A DNA stretch of 64,000 nucleotides from Phymatolithon calcareum (GCA_977006965.1 OZ345360.1:496001-560000), one strand, 5' to 3'. Counted from the stretch's first letter, positions 8,534-20,012 are shown. Numbers and translations: made by a program. Notes: a model not told the origin generated them from the sequence alone.

Positions 8534-10585
8534 TTGTACATTCCCGCCGACGACTCCGGAGAAGCAAAAACTGGCTATCATCGAAACGCACACTCAATCT
8601 CCCACAACGAAGACAACTCACCAACCTCGACCACAACGGCGTGGAAAACCCCCACCATTGCCCTCCCACTGCCCGCCAAAACGGCGTCCGCAACCGTAAT
8701 GCGAACGCCGTGCGGCGCATGGCCGTTTGCCCTGCGCCGGCGCAAGGCCGTGGCCAACTCGGACTCCAAATCTGTCTCCGTTCCTCCCCCTTCCCCACCA
8801 CCTCCACCGCCCGTGGAGGGTGGTGGTGATAAAGAGGTCAAGCGTGCCCTTGCCCGTGTTCCCGGTCGCCCGCACCGGGTACCGAATCTCATAGCCGCTC
8901 TACTCGCAGCCGGCGGCCCAGTTGCTCCGGCGTTGGCTGACAAGGTTGCTATCACACTTGTCGCAGACGCAGCGCTCTTGCGCTCCCTGGTCGACCTCAT
9001 TGTCGGCCATAAAAACGCCGTTGCTTCGGACCCTGTCGCCCCTCGTGAACGTCTCCGGCTACCATGGGCGGCCGCATCGTTCATTGTCGCCGGTCCGCCG
9101 ATGTTACGAAAAAAAATCGTACATGATGTCGCTCTCTTGAAGAAGCTCGCGACTGTGTTCACCGACAGTTGTTTCGATGCATCTCGAGCGGAAATTGTAG
9201 CCCAAGTTTTGTATGCAGCCCTGGCAGATGCTCCGCGCGCTGCGGCAGCCGCACTTGCCGAAGATAACTTGTTTGTGAAAGCATGTGTGCGCAACATAGC
9301 TCACAATCCAGCGGCTGAGCTGCTCCCACGGCTGATTGGGACCAAGGTTTTTGCATTCAATGACCCCGGTGGGATTGTTCCTGCGCACAAACGGTCCATC
9401 GCGGCGCTGGCAAAGTGCAAGTTGCAGGAACAGCTCGCCGACCATTTTGTACACGCTGCCCGCAAAGATACTGCCGTATGTGCCGCAGTTGCTGCGGGAA
9501 TGGCGGAAGTTTCGGCGCGCACTATGGCATTACCGAAGATGTTTGAGGATCCTGATGAGCGTGGTGATGGATATGCCTTTGGAATGACACATTTGTCTAT
9601 TGTTAGCGCACATGTATACAATGATGCCGTCGATGCGCTCTACCTTGGCACTACACCTGCACCGCTGGTGCGGGTGCTAGATATGGCCATTGAAATGCAA
9701 TGTTGTGAGGATGTTTTTGTTCCCGCGTTTGAGCTCCTCTCCAAATTACTTCGGTCACTGGTCAAAGCACGGTCTTCTATATTGCCGCTTGTACGCACCG
9801 CGGCACGCGAAACAAGTATCGTTGCTCTGGAGGAAGCATTGCTGCAGCGGATGCACCTGTTTCTTCCTCTGCTCTCGGACAAGGGAGAACCTACGAAGCG
9901 CTTAGGTCGGCGGAGGCTCGCTCTGGTCGATGCCCTGCTCGCGCTTTTGTCTGCTGGACGACCGGACACAGTTAAGGCACTTTTGGAAACACATGGACTT
10001 TTGAAGACAATGATTGAACTCATGCGGGCGTTCCCTGAATCGAGTGTGCTGCACACACGTGTGTCTGAAGGCATTGTTCTTCTTCTTTCCACTGCAGAGA
10101 GTGCGGTGCTCGCTGTGCGTACCAGTGGAATTCTGGTTTTCTTTAATGATCAAAAGGACGATAGCCATTTGCTGGCGCACCACTCCAGCACACTGATGGC
10201 GCTACACAAGCTGTCAACATCGACCGATGTACTTGAATCGATCTCAGAGTCTGGGGTCAGCACAGACGCGGAAGCGTTCAGAGCCAAGTTTGCCCCCGTC
10301 GTCGCCAAGGCAAAGGAACATGAACTTCGCGGATTGTACCGTGAGCATACGACAGCTCGCGTGAAATTAGAGGATAAGTTGGACCTGCATAATATTGCGA
10401 AGCACATGACACCGTCGGAAGATAAGGGGAAAATGTTGTATGCTACTAGTGCTGCACATGAGGCGACGCGGGGAAGACCAGGATTTGCTGACCTTGGGGA
10501 GTTCTTTGGAAACGGTGGACACATGATGGAGGTGGCACACCATGCTTTCGAAGCTCTAAAAATGAATGGTGATAAACCGCACTAG
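8534..10585 (+). CDS. SAPS-domain protein, probable regulatory subunit of PP6/Sit4-type phosphatase
   Basis: A 683-codon frame. Residues about 110-560 are an all-helical repeat region with SAPS-family features: LVDLIVGHK; a segment beginning RLPWAAASFIVAG where the family has a FKYPxxAxEIL-like block; and LGRRRLALVDALLALL followed by LHTRVSEGIVLLL, equivalent to the conserved LGxxRLxxVxLIxxLL and LHxxVExxI blocks. Family members bind the catalytic subunit of PP6 (yeast Sit4) and steer it in cell-cycle and stress signalling. The first ~110 residues are low complexity, with an eight-Pro stretch near 87-92 and KEVKRALARV. The true start may be a later Met (MRTPCGAW about residue 56). The C-terminal ~90 residues are charged and unassigned. 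Identification rests on pattern, not alignment. Confidence 0.65.
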   Translation: MYIPADDSGEAKTGYHRNAHSISHNEDNSPTSTTTAWKTPTIALPLPAKTASATVMRTPCGAWPFALRRRKAVANSDSKSVSVPPPSPPPPPPVEGGGDKEVKRALARVPGRPHRVPNLIAALLAAGGPVAPALADKVAITLVADAALLRSLVDLIVGHKNAVASDPVAPRERLRLPWAAASFIVAGPPMLRKKIVHDVALLKKLATVFTDSCFDASRAEIVAQVLYAALADAPRAAAAALAEDNLFVKACVRNIAHNPAAELLPRLIGTKVFAFNDPGGIVPAHKRSIAALAKCKLQEQLADHFVHAARKDTAVCAAVAAGMAEVSARTMALPKMFEDPDERGDGYAFGMTHLSIVSAHVYNDAVDALYLGTTPAPLVRVLDMAIEMQCCEDVFVPAFELLSKLLRSLVKARSSILPLVRTAARETSIVALEEALLQRMHLFLPLLSDKGEPTKRLGRRRLALVDALLALLSAGRPDTVKALLETHGLLKTMIELMRAFPESSVLHTRVSEGIVLLLSTAESAVLAVRTSGILVFFNDQKDDSHLLAHHSSTLMALHKLSTSTDVLESISESGVSTDAEAFRAKFAPVVAKAKEHELRGLYREHTTARVKLEDKLDLHNIAKHMTPSEDKGKMLYATSAAHEATRGRPGFADLGEFFGNGGHMMEVAHHAFEALKMNGDKPH

Positions 10586-12984
10586 ATGAAGCCCTGTTCA
10601 AATTTGTAAACGCGACACCGGACTTGCAACCCCGTGGTCGGATCTATTAACTTCTTTGAATGCCTGAGAAACCCATCAGGCCAATGCACCGCTGCACATG
10701 CCCTGGGCAATCGACAGTCGTCTGCTAGAAAGAATAGTACTGGGATCGAAATTCGTCGAGAGAAGTCGATTCAGAAAGCAATCTAACATCAATCACGAGC
10801 ATACCTTCGCGTGCGTTTTTCTCGCGGAATCTTCCCGCACAGATCATTTTTCGTGCGGCAAATGTACGCCAGGTGGACACGTTTGATGCAGCTAGACAAA
10901 TAGGACAAGTCTTGTGTGTCGCGTGTTTCGTACTACCAGCGCAATTCCAAGCGATACCCCTCGTCGGCGACGAAATGAGAATAGGAGAAGATACTGGACA
11001 GCCTATCGCCTCTGCCCATATATGTCGCTTCCACACTTCCGCCGTGTTATTCAATGATCATGAAGAAATGTTGCGTCACGAGACATGAGAATCTCGAGGC
11101 TGTTCCCTCTCGCGATCGGCTACAATTGCCGGTGCTGAAGCAGCCTGTAGTATGCTCGCTCGCCCTTCGTCGCCTGTTCTCAGATCACACCTATGGAAAA
11201 GACAGTGGGCGCAAGCAAACGGCAAGACACGATTCTGGTCCAGATGACTGCAAGGGCTACATACTGGCAGTATGATACTGGCAGAATCAAGCGCCAAAAA
11301 AATGCCAAAAAAACGCCAAAAAGAATGAGCGCGTGGGCCGGCTGCAGCAGGCCACCGGAGGAGGCGCGTCCGTTTCTGTACTTCGCACATGCCCCGTGCC
11401 ACGGACCACTGGGCCAGATCCGTGGGTGGACCTTCGGTTTTCCACGAATGCACTACGCTTCAAATAGTACACCGCCGTGGACGAAATTCGGAAAACAGAA
11501 CGCTGTTTTCCGGATTCGTGCGTTGTCGTGACCATGCGATTTTCTCAGCGCATGTGCGTTGGTGTCATCAAATACAAACGTATAAGGATGACGGGCACGT
11601 TATCAAAAATCCCCTGCCTATCGTCACGGTTCTGACCATGGTCAGGAATCTGACGAGGGGCACACAACAATCGGCTTGAATGAATGATTGGGTAATACAG
11701 CTGTAGACGGCGATATTCTTTTTCCCATTGAACAGTGTATATTACCAGATATACGATGCGTGGTTGCTGACGTTTCTGGAATTACCCCTTATTCTAATTC
11801 TTTTTCCATGCCCAGCTGTCGATATTAACCGTTGCGGAGGCCGCAATGCTACGAGGGAGACATTTTTGGAGGCAGAAATTCTTTGGCAGGCGTAAGATCA
11901 GCCAGGCTGTACGTGTTCTTTTTGGACATGATGCACAGGAAGAATAGGACCGCAATTAGTTCACATAGTGTGTCATATGCTTGGTCAAGCGGCAGAGAGA
12001 TCTTCATGACCTGCAATGCACACCCGCCAGCGACACTGAATTGCTCTGTTGTGGTGATGGAAATAGTGTGACAAGGAACGTCCCGGGTGCAGAGAAGGCA
12101 TTCGAACGTGTAGTTTCTCCGCCCTTATCAACATAGCTGTAGAGAATTGGTAACACATACTTCGCATGGACGAGCGCCGCTCCGTCCGCCGATTGTTACT
12201 CCAGTGTGTCAACGCAGCCACGGAATGAGTGACGTATACAACTGCAGCACTCAAGCAGCTCTTAAGGTGGCAAAAGATGGGAAACCATGGAGAAAACTCA
12301 TGCTGTCGAAGCGCGTCAAACCTCTGTCACGGGAAATCAGACTAGAATGCAATACAAAATGCCCTACTCGCAATTCTTCAAGAGCAGAACGACACGTGGA
12401 ATGGTTATGACATCGTGAAATACAACACAATTGTAGGAATAACTTTAGGCCATGTCTGGCAATTGCCTCTCGAATACTGTAGCTCTTACCCGCTTCCAGT
12501 CGCATCCGCTACCACCTCTTTCCCAATTATCTTTTTTTCGACTCTCACATCCCACTTCTTTGAACACACAGCCTGCACCACTACGAGAACCACAACTTTG
12601 CTAATAACTCAAACGTTCCGAACTACCCTTACTCATACCAACCTCAACTCTTCAAACTCGTGAAAGGGAAAAGCACGAACGCTCTTCAAGTATCGGATAC
12701 CCTCTCTGCATTGACCTGTTTAAACCAACATCCTCTACAACTTTCCTAAGAAATCGAGCGTGAGACTTTCAATGTCCAAGTTCCCAGGTGTAACGGAGGG
12801 TACCGCGACCTTGTTTACAATCCCAGAAATAGAACTAGAACAACTTCCCGACCTTGACAAGAGCATTAAGCCCAACAGATGAATAGAGTGAATCTTTCTT
12901 TATTTATTGCGGAACGATCAATCGTGCAAAAGGTAAGCATCTGAAGCTGTCTGAAAACAGTTTCTCATTGTTTAAAAAAGGATA
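10586..12984. other. Gene-poor stretch
   Basis: About 2.4 kb without a supportable gene. It contains an imperfect hairpin at 11481-11519 and an A-rich run of three close repeats of (g)ccaaaaaaa at about 11292-11320. A pyrimidine-rich tract lies at about 12480-12680. Short open frames have no recognisable domains. Confidence 0.5.
11481..11519. repeat. Imperfect inverted repeat / hairpin
   Basis: Arms 11481-11498 and 11503-11519 (around gaaaacag / ctgttttc) pair almost fully across a 4-nt loop. It lies in a non-coding region; its function is unknown. Confidence 0.5.
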
Positions 12985-13655
12985 CTACAATGCGTACCCG
13001 GAACATACGCCTCTCTCCTTGGCGATATACAAAACCAAGATATCGAATCGGCCACAACAAGCGCCTCCGACCTCAGCAAGTGGAATTAAATGAAGTCTTC
13101 TAGACGTGCTAGCCTCATCATCATTGTGCAGAAACTTGCGTACATGTAGTGGTTTCTCACTGCATAATTCCTCTACAGTCTTGATGCACACTCGAACAAT
13201 AGAGCGACCGACACAGCGTAGCAATAGGTGTTCAACTGTTTCGTTACAGCGGGTATTATACTTGATCGTACTCCATTGCATACAAGTTATCCCCCTGCGA
13301 GTTAGCACGTCAGCAGTATTGTTTCTTGAAATTCCGCAGTGATCCGGTATCCAAATGGCTTCGATGGAATCTCCTGGGACATTAATTGTTCCATAAGGCA
13401 CTAAAGTTTCCGTATCACTTCCCTGTACATCCGTAGTTGGCCGTTAATAGCATCGATGCAACTCTTGCTTTCGGTGGACCGACGTATAGTGCTTCCAGGT
13501 GCTAAGCGGCGTTTTGCCACTTCTTGAAACACATGAATGGCGGAAAAGGCTTTCGCGTCGCATGAGGAACCGACAGCTTCGGCAGTTAGGGAAAGTTTTA
13601 GCACAGTTTCATTGCAGCTCATCAAGAATATCCCTGCGTCCCCCGACATTGATCT
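12985..13655 (-). pseudogene. LINE RNase H and zinc-knuckle tail, degenerate
   Basis: Two out-of-phase frames (13649-13401, then 13401-12985) together read as the end of a LINE polyprotein of an RNase H-containing clade. The RNase H part includes SCDAKAFSAIHVF, a tract where TDS-type active-site residues sit (RRSTESKSCIDAINGQ) and IWIPDHCGISRNNTADVL, equivalent to WVPGHSGxxGNExAD. A zf-RVT-like CNETVEHLLLRC follows. Frame changes and a missing spacer show it is dead. It is unrelated to the LINEs at 0-2.5 kb, whose tails lack RNase H. A second relic of the same kind lies at 30956-31335. Confidence 0.7.
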
Positions 13656-15269
13656 TGAGGGAAGCAGAGCAACCCAGGGAAATAATGGTGACTCATAGGG
13701 ATAAGCGAATTCATGCTTGAAGGGCGAGAGACATTCCTGAGAGCTGGTTGAGATGACTTGAATATTTGAGAAGTTATTCTACGGCTGGAGGCTTGAAAGT
13801 TGGAGCGCAAAAATCGCCTACAGAAGACGCTCACTTCTCCTCTCAGCGGAGAGGAGGCCATCGATCAGGAAGTAGAACAACCTTTTCCTCACAACCTTAC
13901 TCGAAGCGTTTCACATCTCTGCCTCGAAGTTAGCATTGTGCTGCTTGTCCAACTCATGAATGCAAATTGGGACGCAAGGCTAAGGTTATCAAGTTCCATT
14001 TCAATTGAAAAGGACGCGAAATATTTCACACCAAAATACTAGAATGGCTTGTAGAAGGCGAAAACCCTATTATGTTTCGGTCCTTGCAAGTAGAATTACT
14101 GTCAACCGAGCAGCGCACAGAGAGATGCACAGCACCACCCCGTCACCCAAGCAAAATGTTAGAGTTGAATAAATGTTTTGCTCCCATTTGTCAGATAGAG
14201 CTGTTTTAAAGATAAAGAACTAAGCCTTGCCGACCGAGGTATGCTTCACCATCGGGACAACCACCACAATCAGCAGAGGATGAGCTTGAAGCCGAACATT
14301 CTCTCTGCAAATCTTTTTGCTTCATGTTACTCTAACACGTCACAGTATTGGCCCTTGTTTTAGTTCGGGGACCTGCAAGGCCGCTCTCAAAAAAGGGATA
14401 CGAATCGCCAACTCATCTGTACAACCTGCAGTCCCAGGTACGCCGAGGTGTCGATGGACTCAGCAAGCCTCCAAAGAGCGTTCTTGATGGGTTCTCATCC
14501 CTCCATGGAACGACTGTAGCTGAGGACGTATAGGCTACCGCAACGGCGAGATGGCTATCATGCCAGCCGTACATTCACGCGCGGTACAGATTTTGTTCTC
14601 CACAGTCGCATGACCTGCTGTATGCACATGTATCAGTGCACCACGGCAGAGGATGCCGATTTCATGGGAGCAACAGATTAGCCATGTCTGGGCAAGCATG
14701 TCTTCTAAATACAATACAGCAGCAACATTTCCGTCCCTGATTCGGCGATATGTAGAGGCATTGAGACTAATGAGGAGCGTGTCTCGAGCATCAAGCTCAA
14801 AATGTGATCTATTGCCGTGGCCAGGACAACAGTCTCAGTTCAAATACACTGGGTACACAAGGGAGAGAAAGTTGGGCGGCTAAGACATTATTGTATAATC
14901 GTTACGTCAGTGCATGGAAGACAATTTCCTTGGATTTTCCAGTTTGAACTACGCACAAGTTCCTGTTGCCCCGGACAGCCATGGACAAGATCTGGATCAC
15001 GTGGCGTGGACGTACAAGGAAGTCGAGAATGACAAAGCGTTTTGCCACTTGTACAAGAATGCATTTTCACAGGATTCACCAGCTGATGGTAGAACCGGCC
15101 AGAGGATTTTTAAAGACGCCCTTGATGTAATTGAGAAGCTAAAACTGTATCAGATACAGTTGCGAAAATCGCTTCCCCAGGAGTGGGGGACCAGGTATCA
15201 GAGGTGAATTGCGGTGCCGCATGCGCCGCTTGCTTCGTCCGAAGCTGCTCAAGATTGAACCGTGACGCC
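13656..15269. other. Intergenic / upstream of the Alba gene
   Basis: Sequence immediately 5' of 13655 on the minus strand may be more LINE body. Open frames at 14653-14883 and 14914-15207 (+) have no recognised family, and neither shows a signal peptide or membrane segment. Confidence 0.4.
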
Positions 15270-15513
15270 ATGGAGAAGTACAGACGTATCGTGAACCCCT
15301 CGAGGCAAGTCTCAATATTTCCGGAGGAAAAGTATGTGCAGCGTATCAATATCTCCGGTAAGCTGTCCAACTATGTTGCCTATGCCGAGCGAATGTTTGC
15401 TGCTGAATCCGTCGCCAAGGTCGAACTGGTAGCGCTCGGTCGTGCGACCAACCGCGCAGTCACAGTTTCTGAGATACTGCACCGTAATACCCCTGGCTTG
15501 CATCAGCTGACCA

Positions 15514-15527
15514 CTCTTCGTTCAGTG
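15514..15527 (+). repeat. LINE target-site duplication, left copy
   Basis: actcttcgttcagt, identical to 16184-16197 and directly abutting the LINE fragment. Confidence 0.9.
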
Positions 15528-16183
15528 CATTACACGAGGAAAGATATCGCCGCGATGGAGACCAGAGAGCCGTTCGGTGAAGCTGTAAAGCATATCCAAA
15601 CAAACCAATCTTCGCAAACACTTCGATCGAAATTTCTGGAAATGGAAGGAGACCGCCTAGAGTCGAAGCGGAAAAGAAAGAGAGCACACGACAAGACAAG
15701 AGAATTGCCAGCAATTCTCAAGTTCCCCAAGGTGAAGCACAGACAACTAGCGCTGCAGTATGCCTGTGGCAGATTCCCACAGGTGTCAACAAGTATGAAT
15801 GAAGAATTCGGCACCAGAGCCAGAGAGCATATAGAGACCCTTGAACGCACGCTAGCAGGGTACGAACTCGAAGGAGAAAAACGACTGGAAACAGAAAAGG
15901 CGTTAGATGAGCTCTTACTATTTATCAAGACACTCATAGAACGCATGGAGAACGAAGAAGAAGGCCTGTATTAATCTGCAGAATGCAAGGCAAAAAGTGG
16001 TCGAGTCCAAGCACCAACAATCCCATAGAGGACTGAGATAGGACCACTTTGAGTCTTGAGTTTTCCCGTCCGCCATACTGGTGGACGTTTCGTGAGCTAC
16101 ACAAAGGTAGGTAGCATGAGAGGAAGCCTTGCCCATATCTTCGGAAGTCTGTGGGGCTTTTCAATAAACTTGAAAGGAAAAAA
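15528..16183 (+). mobile_element. 5'-truncated LINE family 1 insertion inside the Alba gene
   Basis: This fragment carries only the last ~440 bp of the LINE ORF (to the stop at 15974) and the 3' UTR with AATAAA and a short A-run. It matches 869-1459 closely but keeps the 61 bp that copy 1 has lost, and therefore has the complete ORF tail ending EEGLY. It is flanked by a perfect 14-bp direct repeat. Severe 5' truncation plus a long TSD is the standard signature of target-primed reverse transcription. Confidence 0.92.
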
Positions 16184-16197
16184 ACTCTTCGTTCAGT
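16184..16197 (+). repeat. LINE target-site duplication, right copy
   Basis: actcttcgttcagt, following the LINE A-run. Removing the LINE and one copy restores an uninterrupted Alba codon series across the site. Confidence 0.9.
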
Positions 16198-16240
16198 TTG
16201 CATCGAAGACAAGTATATTCCCATTGAGGAAGGTCTTAAT

Positions 16241-16339
16241 GTGCGTTTATTCATCTTCTTTTACCTCTATTCCGTTCTTATCGCATCTCGGACGTCGTAC
16301 TGACGTTGGCGTGTATGTCGCGAGCCGATTTGTGGGTAG
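16241..16339 (+). other. Predicted 99-bp spliceosomal intron in the Alba gene
   Basis: It begins gtgcgt and ends gggtag. Excision joins ...GLN to ELEMERV... in phase 0 and recovers a conserved Alba block. The unspliced frame hits a stop at about 16301. It is the only intron I can support in the window. Confidence 0.7.
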
Positions 16340-16669
16340 GAACTCGAAATGGAGCGTGTCCGTTCGTGCATCTCCATCATGATTGCAAAGATTGCTTCCG
16401 CCATGGACACCTTTGCCGCAGAGTACTCGTGTCCCACTTTCGTTCCGCTCGCGGACCGTATCAGCCCTGAGTTGATCGCCGAAATGAACCAGGAGCGTGC
16501 AGGCTCAAGCAGCCGTCGCGGGAAGAGTAATGGAGCGAGTGGGAACGCTCGAGGAAGACGTTGCAATAGTGGTAATAGGCGTGGTCGCGGACAGAGAGGT
16601 CAGGTGGACGAGGGCAACAGTATCCCCCAGCACACTGGCACTGGTCAAAGCGCAGTCGTGCAAAGGTAA

Positions 16670-18036
16670 TTGTATATTCAACTTATTATCAGAAGGCTCT
16701 CCGCACACACGCCCAACTGCTTGTGTGCAGTGGTGAGAGCGCGGTCGAAGACCTCGAGTTACTTGGCGGAAGCGTCTCCACAGAGTCAAAAAATTGTTTA
16801 TATTCAGCGCGGAGAGTGCGTTCAAGACCCAGAGCCGAAGAGTGTCCACAAAGACGCTTAACTGTTTAATATCTAGCGCGGAGAGACCGGTCATTGTGCA
16901 TTTACGGCTCAGGGAGGTGGGGTTATGAGGAGGTTATACTTCGGTTTGTATTCCCGATTGTCCCAACTGTAACTGAAACGTTTATTTCTTGTATCCGAGA
17001 ATTTCTTTGTCGTTAACATTGAGCTGCCCTTGTGCATCTTATTCCTTTGTTGGCCGAAAATGGAGCCCCCAATAGTAGAAAATGTATCTCCTGGCGTTGC
17101 TCGGTTGGACCATTGGGTGTTCTCAGTATTGAGCTATACGAATCCTGACGAGGAGCCGTTGATCCTCCTATTGGACGAACTCGGAAAGCGTTGAATCTCC
17201 ACGAAAGAAATGGGTACTAGTGTGTTCTACGTCAAGTCCGACAGAAGAAAACTCTGCTCTTGCCTTTGACATGAATGATGCTCTTATTATCTTTGCATAT
17301 GTCAGGTTTAAAAAGAACTCCATTCACTGCGACGCATGCTAAAAAATTCCACGTCGTCAGTTTACTTTCATATGGATAAGCTATCATAGCATATTTGTGC
17401 AATGCACTATACACCTGGTGCTGTATAACGTCAATACATACAATTCTGTCGTCCGAATGCGGCTGGGTTCTACTGCCAAAAATCGAATGCAACTGACAAT
17501 ACGAGGCACTGTGTCCTGCTTTGTGCAAGCTAGAAGCCTGACTTATCGGTTGCTGAACACAAATCGACCAAGCACCTGTCTCCTTTGCAATCTAGATCTA
17601 ACTACACCTACGCAAAAGACAGCGATGCAGCGCATAGACACACGAGAGACACGTGCCTGTATGGCCCATCAGATCACTTACTACGATCAGCATGACTACC
17701 GCGATCCAAGTTGTGCGGCGTACAGTCGCGAGAGGAAAAAGCGACCGCCTTGAGACAGCGACATAACAGCAGGTGCGACATCGGGATAGGTCGCTAGTTG
17801 TAGAGCGCTGAGGGCCCCTGTTATGGCTCCCTCTTGCAGCTAGGCAAAGAAGACACTTACTCACCAATGATAAAGAGCTCTTCCTCCTACCTGCACCTAC
17901 TCGTCATACCAAGCGCGTGGCGTTCCGAACATTAAGCAGATCCAATCTCATAGATTTATCCCATTTTCATCCATCCTTGTCGCGCGTGACCACTGTACCC
18001 CGCAACAGAAGACAATCTAGAATCCCGAGGAATAGT
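16670..18036. other. Intergenic with a dispersed repeat; no gene recognised
   Basis: A 44-codon open frame at 17059-17193 (+; starts MEPPIVENV) has no family features. The only clear structure is the repeat at 17608-17773. Confidence 0.45.
17608..17773 (-). repeat. Dispersed repeat B, copy 1 (LTR-like fragment)
   Basis: About 165 bp is the reverse complement of 39848-40021 with roughly a tenth of bases differing. The other copy is followed by TATATAAG and a long leader-like region. A solo LTR or LTR fragment is therefore a reasonable guess; no LTR termini could be fixed. Confidence 0.65.
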
Positions 18037-18055
18037 GGGCCACTCCTGAAAATGA
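18037..18055 (+). repeat. Harbinger left TIR
   Basis: gggccactcctgaaaatga. Pairs with the right TIR except at bases 4 and 6. Confidence 0.85.
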
Positions 18056-18484
18056 GACGCAAAACAGTACGCAAATTGTGCAAATGTATTCCGCTGTCAC
18101 GCGCACGCCAAATTGTGGAGCCCTGAAAATATTGTCGCATTTTGTGTCAGACAATTCCGTTACGGAACCAAAATATTAATTGATTTGATGTCCTATTTTG
18201 GGTGCTTATAGTGCCCAAAGCATCCGACATGGGCCCTCACTTTGGTGCTGAAGAGTACAAGTATTACATTACACCGCTGGAGACCGAGGGGTTTTGGAGC
18301 AGTAGAATACTCCAAAGGGTAATCAGGCGGGCTGTAAAGTACTCCAGGAAACTATTTAAACGTTCACTCGAAGGGAGAGGGGAAAGTGAAGAAATTATAG
18401 GTAGATCCAGAGATTCGTTGCATGGAGAAGGCTTTATGGTGCTAGACGAAATAAGTACTGTGTCATCGTAACGAATACACCAAT

Positions 18485-19769
18485 ATGTCTCTTCTCGAGT
18501 GTTCTTTCGTAAGTTCGGCTTTCCCCTTTACTCATGGCGTTGAAAAGCAGAGCTGTCTATCTCCATCTGGTCCGCAAACAAGTTCGGTAAGAATGGGATT
18601 GATTATCCGTCTATTATACATTCTGCTGCATAAACGGCATCTGCAGCGAAGGATTGCAAATGGACCCATGCGGTACCGAATGTCCCTGCACGCCCGCCGG
18701 CTCCGTGACCGAAGAGCCTCCCGAAGAGCTCTGCAGCATCCCCATATGTCTGCTTTTCGCACGCTTTTCGGATCGGGCTGCGAGCGCTCGCTAATCACCT
18801 TAACAGGTGTTAACCATGTTACGTTTCGATACATACTTGTAAAGTATGCCACTCTGTACAACAAGTACTCACTCTATTCAACCGATGGGGCTATTCGACG
18901 TCTGGACGCAGAACCGCATGGTCGCGGGAGACCGCGCTCAATGAGCGCAGAAATATGTTTGGGCTTGGTGTTGACAAGGGGGAGGACACGCGGATCTGCG
19001 GTGGTCCTCTGCTTGCTCTTCGGAATAACGGCATCAGTGTGCTCCCTTTTCTTGCGATTCGGACGCAGAATTCTTATTCGCATACTTCGCAGTGACGTTC
19101 ACGCGGCCGTGCGAATGCCGACAGAAGAAGAGAGTGAGAGCTACAAGCTGGCAGTGGCGGAGGAATATCCATTTCTGACCAATGTCTTCGCTGTCGCAGA
19201 CGGTTTGAAAATTCGTCTCGCACAGGCCGGGGACTGTGTGATACAGAATATGTTTTACAACGGCTGGACCCACGATCACTACGTCAGCAATGTGTTTGTT
19301 TTCGTTCCGTCCGGTGATCGTCGCTTGCAGTATAAACGCACCAGGATCCAGGCATGATTCGCAGATTGCGGATTTTGGAGGAGTTTACGATAAGCTCAAA
19401 CAAGAATTTATCAAAAATGGCGACCAGTGTGTTGTCGATTCTGCATTTTCAACAGGAGATTATCCTTTCTTGATTAAGTCTGTGCAGGACCACTTCCTAT
19501 TAAGCAGCAACATGACCGAGATCACTGCGGCGCGGCAGGTTACCTCCATGCGCCAAGCCTCTGAATGGGGCATGAGGGCGCTACAGGCAATGTTCCCGAG
19601 GATCAAGGACACAATGATCTATTAAGAGAGGGGTGAGAGAAAGATTATTCTTCAAAGCATGGTGCTTCTTTTTAATCTGCGGACGCGTCTTGTAGGAATT
19701 AATCAAATTCTCTCCACTTTTATGCCTCAGCTGAGCACCGAGGCAAACCAATTCATATTAAACCAGTAA
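18485..19769 (+). pseudogene. PIF/Harbinger transposase (DDE_Tnp_4), frameshifted and with a premature stop
   Basis: The first frame (18485-19357) carries a helix-rich N-terminus, GLVLTRGRTRGSAVVLCLLF and the first catalytic Asp in FAVADGLKI. Near 19305-19315 the frame shifts. The second frame gives VIVACSINAPGSRHDSQIA (second Asp) and CVVDSAFSTGDYPFL (third Asp). A TAA at 19623-19625 then interrupts the family's C-terminal block, which continues in the same frame (EERGERKIILQSMV...NLRTR) to a natural-looking stop at 19767-19769. All three catalytic acids survive, so the lesions are few and recent-looking. The true N-terminal start is uncertain; conserved sequence begins around 18670. Confidence 0.82.
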
Positions 19770-20012
19770 GTTGCATTGTTGCGTTAAACCTGCCAAGAAA
19801 AAAAAGCTTCGGCAAATGGCTTTAGAGAATGAAGGTGGAACTGTACGGCGTTTTCTGAATTCAATACATTATTTACAAAACTTTGATATGTGAGAACCAG
19901 GGCGGTCTTTCGTAGAGCGCATTACTTTGGAAGAAGAAGAAGTGCAGATTTTTATTTTAAACATACCAACGTTAGAGAATTTTTCAGGCGATATACCGGC
20001 ATACATAAAGAA

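Larger units (their letters stand above)
15270..16669 (+). pseudogene. Alba-family RNA/DNA-binding protein (Rpp25/Rpp20-like) gene disrupted by a LINE insertion
   Basis: The N-terminal part starts at the ATG at 15270 (MEKYRRIV). It carries Alba features: RINISGKLSNYVAYAERMF, VALGRATNRAVTVSEIL and NTPGLHQLTTLRS. The frame is then broken at 15527 by a 656-bp LINE fragment. It resumes after the duplicated target site at 16198 as CIEDKYIPIEEGLN, crosses a 99-bp GT-AG intron and continues with ELEMERVRSCISIMIAK, where other family members have an LETxRxVSxIxITLS-like strand. The C-terminus is Gly/Arg/Ser-rich with RGR motifs, typical of Alba RGG tails. Without the insert every part is in frame, so no other lesion is visible. 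The family acts in RNase P/MRP-type complexes or in mRNA regulation. Read through, the LINE happens to stay in frame and would add its tail to the first ~86 Alba residues (stop at 15974). Confidence 0.8.

Noticed and set aside
8578-9297. 239-codon minus-strand frame opposite the SAPS gene
   Set aside because: Shadow of a GC-rich coding strand; low-complexity Ala/Arg/Gly with no family features.
10873-11088. 71-codon frame with several Cys and His as a zinc protein
   Set aside because: Spacing fits no known finger, and it lies in a gene-poor stretch with overlapping frames on both strands.
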